64,000 bases of DNA from Winogradskyella_A sp963966315 (GTDB taxonomy: Bacteria; Bacteroidota; Bacteroidia; Flavobacteriales; Flavobacteriaceae), in NCBI GenBank assembly GCA_963966315.1, contig CAWZYX010000003.1:1-64000 (forward strand), read 5' to 3'. The notes under the pieces are model-generated. The model searched no databases, had not been told where the DNA came from, and saw only the letters and a list, made by a program, of their open reading frames with translations. Made by a program: the position numbers and the translations under genes. Positions 60,459 to 64,000 of this stretch are shown piece by piece (within the stretch, counting starts at the first letter, position 1; each line of letters starts with the position of its first letter).

Positions 60459-61517
60459 TCATATTGTCAACAGGAATTCAACAGTGTCAAGATCATCCGC
60501 GTAAGCACTTAAACCAGGACTTTGCGTTTCTCCAAATGGGATCTCAGATGTGATAAATCCCTCAGAGACCACACATTGGATATCTTCCGATAAATGGGTG
60601 ATTTTAGCCTTTAGTTGTTCTTTGTTGTTGTAATACTCATAATTAAGCGAGGCAATGGGGGAGGAGAGTTGAGGGTCCTGTTTGAGGACCAGAAAACCGT
60701 TATCCAATATATCGTACTCGCTCATTAGATAAACCGCTTTATTATAGTCGTAATTATTGGCATACTTATGTTCATGAATAACCGGGTGCCATTTGTATAT
60801 GGCATTGAAGAACAGGTTAAAGTCATAGTCTTCAGGGACATACAGTTTTGAGACATTTCTACACCCTAAACCATAATATCGGAAGATATCATCAGACAAA
60901 GCCTCTAAGGTCTCCAAAGATTCATTTCCTCTTAAAACCGCGACGGAATTTCTGTTTTTTCTGATAACATGAGGGTACTTGCTAAAATAGTATTCAAAGT
61001 ACCTGGCAGTATTATTACTCCCAGTAGCAATAACAGCATCATAATTTTTCAGTTGCTCATTGGTAAACCTGATGAGATGCTCGAATCTTGGCTCTATTTT
61101 AAACAGGATATCACAAAGTGTTTTTAACAGAACATTGTCGTTTGAGGACTCCTTAATAAGGATCCTGTGCCCTGTGATGAGCACGCATAAAAAATCATGA
61201 AAACCAACCAGAGGAATATTACCGGCCATGATCACTGCAACTGATTTAGGTGGTTTTTCTTTGATCGTGTAATGATTTAGCCATTCGTTTAACGAGTTTT
61301 CATTAAGCAGTTTAGCCCACGAGCGGATACTATAAAGGACATTGGCCTCTGTGAACCAATTGTTGTGATGGTATGCCTTTTGGATTCCATTGGAGAGTAG
61401 GCTAAAATATTGATCCGCGGTTTGAGCCTGATCTAAATCCTGTTCATGCTGAAGGATGAACCGATGAAGTACATTACCCAATTTGGAAAAAGCGTTGATT
61501 CTGTCGTGTAGATTCAT
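60459..61517 (-). CDS. Acyl-CoA reductase (LuxC-like)
   Basis: 352 residues, aldehyde-dehydrogenase-like. A-V-I-M-A-G-N-I-P-L-V-G-F-H-D-F, L-I-K-E-S-S-N-D-N, V-I-A-T-G-S-N-N-T-A-R and G-L-G-C-R-N-V-S-K-L-Y with the catalytic Cys match the LuxC family. It would reduce a fatty acyl-CoA or ACP thioester to an aldehyde. No luxAB or luxDE genes are nearby, so light production is not implied; it lies 71 bases upstream of serC. Divergent from the ferredoxin. Confidence 0.87.
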   Translation of the reverse strand: MNLHDRINAFSKLGNVLHRFILQHEQDLDQAQTADQYFSLLSNGIQKAYHHNNWFTEANVLYSIRSWAKLLNENSLNEWLNHYTIKEKPPKSVAVIMAGNIPLVGFHDFLCVLITGHRILIKESSNDNVLLKTLCDILFKIEPRFEHLIRFTNEQLKNYDAVIATGSNNTARYFEYYFSKYPHVIRKNRNSVAVLRGNESLETLEALSDDIFRYYGLGCRNVSKLYVPEDYDFNLFFNAIYKWHPVIHEHKYANNYDYNKAVYLMSEYDILDNGFLVLKQDPQLSSPIASLNYEYYNNKEQLKAKITHLSEDIQCVVSEGFITSEIPFGETQSPGLSAYADDLDTVEFLLTI

Positions 61518-61523
61518 GCAGTA

Positions 61524-61555
61524 TTTGCGTAAAATATACTGAGGTCGTATTTTTG
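61524..61555 (+). promoter_or_regulatory. Bacteroidota-type promoter of the ferredoxin gene
   Basis: TTTG at 61524-61527, exactly 20 bases, then TATTTTTG at 61548-61555, an ideal -33/-7 pair 37 bases before the ferredoxin ATG. Confidence 0.75.
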
Positions 61556-61592
61556 CTTGACAAATTTACGCAAACGAAAAAGAAAAATAAGC

Positions 61593-61946
61593 ATGGCAAT
61601 TATTATCACGGACGAATGTATCAATTGTGGCGCTTGTGAACCGGAATGCCCAAATACAGCAATATATGAGGGTGCTGACGATTGGCGCTATAAAGACGGA
61701 ACAAGTCTGACAGGCAAGGTGATTTTACCAAACGGTAAGGAGGTAGATTCCGATGAACCACAGATGCCTATCAGTGATGAAGTATACTACATTGCACCTG
61801 ACAAGTGTACCGAATGTATGGGTTTTCATGAAGAGCCTCAATGTGCAGCGGTCTGCCCTGTTGATTGTTGTGTACCAGATGAAGACCACGTGGAATCTGA
61901 AGAGGAATTGCTTGCAAAACAGCGATTCATGCACCCCGAGGATTAA
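61593..61946 (+). CDS. 4Fe-4S dicluster ferredoxin
   Basis: 117 residues from the ATG at 61593. Cluster I: C-I-N-C-G-A-C-E-P-E-C-P. Cluster II: C-T-E-C-M-G-F-H-E-E-P-Q-C-A-A-V-C-P, with the longer Cys spacing of Alvin/YfhL-type ferredoxins, and an extra C-C after V-D. A 40-residue insertion between the clusters (D-D-W-R-Y-K-D-G-T) is shared by Bacteroidota members. It is an electron carrier of low potential; the partner is unknown. Confidence 0.92.
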   Translation: MAIIITDECINCGACEPECPNTAIYEGADDWRYKDGTSLTGKVILPNGKEVDSDEPQMPISDEVYYIAPDKCTECMGFHEEPQCAAVCPVDCCVPDEDHVESEEELLAKQRFMHPED

Positions 61947-63412
61947 TCCTTAGCCTTAAAAGTTTTCATCTCCTGAAGGGGCTCAAGCGAAGTGTATTCT
62001 GTCCAAACACTCGGATCGTAGGCTTTTAATTCCTGATAAGGTGTGTTTTCACTCTCGGAGAAACCATCAAAATAATCACGGTCTAGATCAGTATTGGCTA
62101 CTATTAATAATTCCTGTTTGTTCCTGTTGCTGCCTTCAACAAGGAAACTAAACCCTACTTTGCGTTTTTCTTTACTGTTTTCAATAAATTTAATTGGTCT
62201 GTTGACATAAAAATAGGCACCGGTTTCCTCCTTTATGTATTTAGGCTGGTAAAAATCGCCTTCTTTACTGTAAATGATCGTTCCTTTTTTAAGGTTTTCT
62301 ACAAACTTGATCCCTAGCAAAAATTTCAGATTGAGCTTATCTCCTCTTTTACCATCTGCATAGCTGTAATCTGCTTTCAAAACGGCAAAACTCTCATCTG
62401 CAATATAAAGGACACCTTCAAATTTAGCCTTGGACCTACGGGGTTCGTAGCCAATTACATAAACCAGTTCACCATTAAAAACCGTAGCCTTTAAGAATTG
62501 GTAATCATACAAATTAGGATCCAGCAATCTTGTGATGGTGGTATTTTCATAGATCTGAGCGTTATGAAGGTGTTCATGACTTTGATCTTTTAGGTTAGAA
62601 GTATTGTATTCGTACTTACTCACAGATTCACCATTTGAAGCACCATTTAAGCTCAAGGAATCTTCAATTTTTAGAATCCCGGTTTTTAACTTGTAGGTTT
62701 TTGTGGTGTCCAGATAGGTGAGAAAAATCTCCTGTGCTCTATCCTGGATTTTATCTACGGAAACCGCATTTTTACTATCTACCAGCTTGGTTGCCTTTAC
62801 CACATCCAGTTTAGCGTTTTCTTTGTTCCAAATCATCAGATCGGCCAGATAATCGGTAAAATCTATGGATTGACTCTCTTTGATAGCATCGGTTAAAGAG
62901 TCAAGACTTAAATTTACACCTGCCAACTCTTTTTTCTTAAAACCGGATGCTTTGTCTATTTCAAACTTCAGTGACTGAAATTGGTTGTATTCCGTTCCCC
63001 TGAAAAAAATTCTATAGGTCACTTCTTCACTTTGGTAGTTTTTGGAGAGCTGTTCATTAGCCATTCTTATGATCTCATTCGCATCCGGGACAGTATTCGA
63101 AACAAATACCGTATCCAGTTCATTGACTTGCTCCTCCAGAACAATAATGAAGCCAGATTCTTGTAATTGTTTATAAGTAACTTCTTTTGATTTAAACCCT
63201 AAACAGCTTATATGAAGAGTTTTATTAGTTTCATCTAAAGTGATGCTAAAATAGCCTTCTTCATTAGTGATCACGCCGGAGTTGGCATTGTTTTGAACTG
63301 CCGCAAAAATCACGGGATTATTTTCTGAGTCCAGGATTCGTGCCGTTACCTCCTGAGCGTTCATAAATGAGATAGAGGCTAAGGTCAGGAAAAATGCAAT
63401 TTTTTTAATCAT
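61943..63412 (-). CDS. CarboxypepD_reg-like exported protein
   Basis: 489 residues. Signal peptide (M-I-K-K-I-A-F-F-L-T-L-A-S-I-S-F-M-N-A-Q); carboxypeptidase D regulatory-like domain at about 20-95 (V-T-A-R-I-L-D-S-E-N-N-P, G-V-I-T-N-E-E-G-Y-F-S-I, L-x-I-S-C-L-G-F-K-S-K); then a long beta-rich part without membrane helices or a barrel end. It is probably a periplasmic or outer-membrane-associated protein; no ligand is known. Its last 4 bases overlap the convergent ferredoxin stop. Confidence 0.8.
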   Translation of the reverse strand: MIKKIAFFLTLASISFMNAQEVTARILDSENNPVIFAAVQNNANSGVITNEEGYFSITLDETNKTLHISCLGFKSKEVTYKQLQESGFIIVLEEQVNELDTVFVSNTVPDANEIIRMANEQLSKNYQSEEVTYRIFFRGTEYNQFQSLKFEIDKASGFKKKELAGVNLSLDSLTDAIKESQSIDFTDYLADLMIWNKENAKLDVVKATKLVDSKNAVSVDKIQDRAQEIFLTYLDTTKTYKLKTGILKIEDSLSLNGASNGESVSKYEYNTSNLKDQSHEHLHNAQIYENTTITRLLDPNLYDYQFLKATVFNGELVYVIGYEPRRSKAKFEGVLYIADESFAVLKADYSYADGKRGDKLNLKFLLGIKFVENLKKGTIIYSKEGDFYQPKYIKEETGAYFYVNRPIKFIENSKEKRKVGFSFLVEGSNRNKQELLIVANTDLDRDYFDGFSESENTPYQELKAYDPSVWTEYTSLEPLQEMKTFKAKD

Positions 63413-63522
63413 GATGTTGGATGGTTTCTAGTGTTACAACGACCAATTCTTAGTTTTGTAACACATGTGTAAAATAAAAATAGTAATTGAATTGAACGGC
63501 GTAATGAGATGGAATAAATACG

Positions 63523-63530
63523 TATCTTTG
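63523..63530 (+). promoter_or_regulatory. -7 box of ychF
   Basis: TATCTTTG, 45 bases before the ATG. No TTG at the right spacing is seen for -33. Confidence 0.45.
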
Positions 63531-63575
63531 CCGACTGGAAAAAATTCGAAGTATACAGATCCTTAAACTGAATAT

Positions 63576-64000
63576 ATGAAAGCTGGTATAGTAGGTTTAC
63601 CCAATGTAGGAAAATCGACCTTGTTCAATTGCCTGTCAAACGCTAAAGCTCAGAGTGCTAATTTTCCATTTTGCACCATTGAACCTAATATAGGAGTTGT
63701 AAATGTGCCTGATCAGCGCCTTGTGGAACTTGAGCAGCTTGTGCAACCGGAAAAGGTCGTCCCTGCCACTGTGGAGATTGTAGATATTGCCGGACTGGTA
63801 AAGGGTGCCAGTAAGGGAGAAGGGCTGGGAAATCAATTTCTGGCTAATATCAGAGAGACCGATGCCATACTCCATGTTCTAAGGTGCTTTGACAATGATA
63901 ATGTTGTGCATGTCGATGGTAGTGTAGACCCCATAAGGGATAAGGAAACTATCGACATAGAACTTCAGCTAAAAGATCTGGAGACTGTAGAAAAAAAGAT
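63576..64000 (+). CDS. ychF: Redox-regulated ribosome-binding ATPase YchF (partial)
   Basis: First 141 codons of a gene that leaves the window. M-K-A-G-I-V-G-L-P-N-V-G-K-S-T-L-F is the Walker A (G1), followed by A-N-F-P-F-C-T-I-E-P-N, V-D-I-A-G-L-V-K-G-A-S-K-G-E-G-L-G-N, and F-L-A-N-I-R-E-T-D-A-I, diagnostic of the OBG/YchF group. YchF binds 50S or 70S ribosomes and hydrolyses ATP. Confidence 0.95.
   Translation, partial: MKAGIVGLPNVGKSTLFNCLSNAKAQSANFPFCTIEPNIGVVNVPDQRLVELEQLVQPEKVVPATVEIVDIAGLVKGASKGEGLGNQFLANIRETDAILHVLRCFDNDNVVHVDGSVDPIRDKETIDIELQLKDLETVEKK

Noticed and set aside
60459..61517. Bioluminescence locus
   Set aside because: A LuxC-like reductase is present, but no luxA, B, D or E genes surround it; the neighbours are serine-synthesis genes.

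Overview
The window looks like chromosomal DNA of a marine-type member of the family Flavobacteriaceae (phylum Bacteroidota). The evidence is the gene content: DUF4159, DUF4421 and DUF5916-type proteins, a 7TM-HD hydrolase end, a CAL67264-type mini membrane protein, a CarboxypepD_reg protein, a TonB receptor with a carboxypeptidase-like N-terminus, and a tsaD/tamB divergent pair. AT-rich spacers carry Bacteroidota promoters of the type TTG/TTTG-N20-TAnnTTTG. I see no intact insertion sequence, prophage or CRISPR array. The window reads as stable core genome with one disturbed spot around the tRNA genes.

Layout. 0-3 kb: the end of an HD phosphohydrolase gene, an Ala/Glu-rich lipoprotein and a TolB-like/TPR membrane protein. 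3.2-4.3 kb: three tRNA genes (Ser-GCT, Pro-TGG, Arg-TCT) on the minus strand, set among 103-bp tandem repeats, many small hairpins and truncated copies of tRNA 3' ends. 4.5-10.3 kb: a four-gene DNA-repair cassette (MBL-fold exonuclease, ATP-dependent DNA ligase, Lhr-like helicase, PdeM endonuclease), all starting at TTG or GTG. 10.3-15.5 kb (minus): an RNA-modification operon (tsaD, rsmE, DUF4159, TrmH-type methyltransferase, AI-2E permease, THUMP-like methyltransferase), divergent from tamB (15.7-20 kb). 20-23.8 kb: central carbon metabolism (pfkA, gapA, a BadF-type sugar kinase, mgsA). 23.9-28.1 kb: a secreted M24 peptidase, an MFS carrier and an acyl-CoA carboxylase beta subunit. 28.2-31.3 kb: a stress-type operon (FMN reductase, GNAT, MarR regulator, two pirins) behind an 18-bp perfect palindrome. 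31.4-34.7 kb: ettA and small membrane or lipoprotein genes.

34.8-43.0 kb holds the least understood locus. Six co-directional genes encode a coiled-coil protein, a helical protein, an AAA+ ATPase, a conserved unknown and two membrane proteins. I assign no function, but the layout suggests a membrane-coupled AAA+ remodelling machine. 43-48.2 kb: a GNAT protein, hutG, hutI and fumC, with an anchored coiled-coil protein between the hut genes. 48.3-57.9 kb: envelope genes (two tandem DUF4421 paralogues, lolD, a DUF5916-like outer-membrane protein, and a probable metal-uptake unit of His-rich protein, TonB receptor and acidic lipoprotein). 58.3-64 kb: serA, serC and a LuxC-like acyl-CoA reductase, a divergent ferredoxin, a CarboxypepD_reg protein and the start of ychF.

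Limits: families were assigned by reading motifs, without database searches. tRNA ends and terminators were folded by eye.
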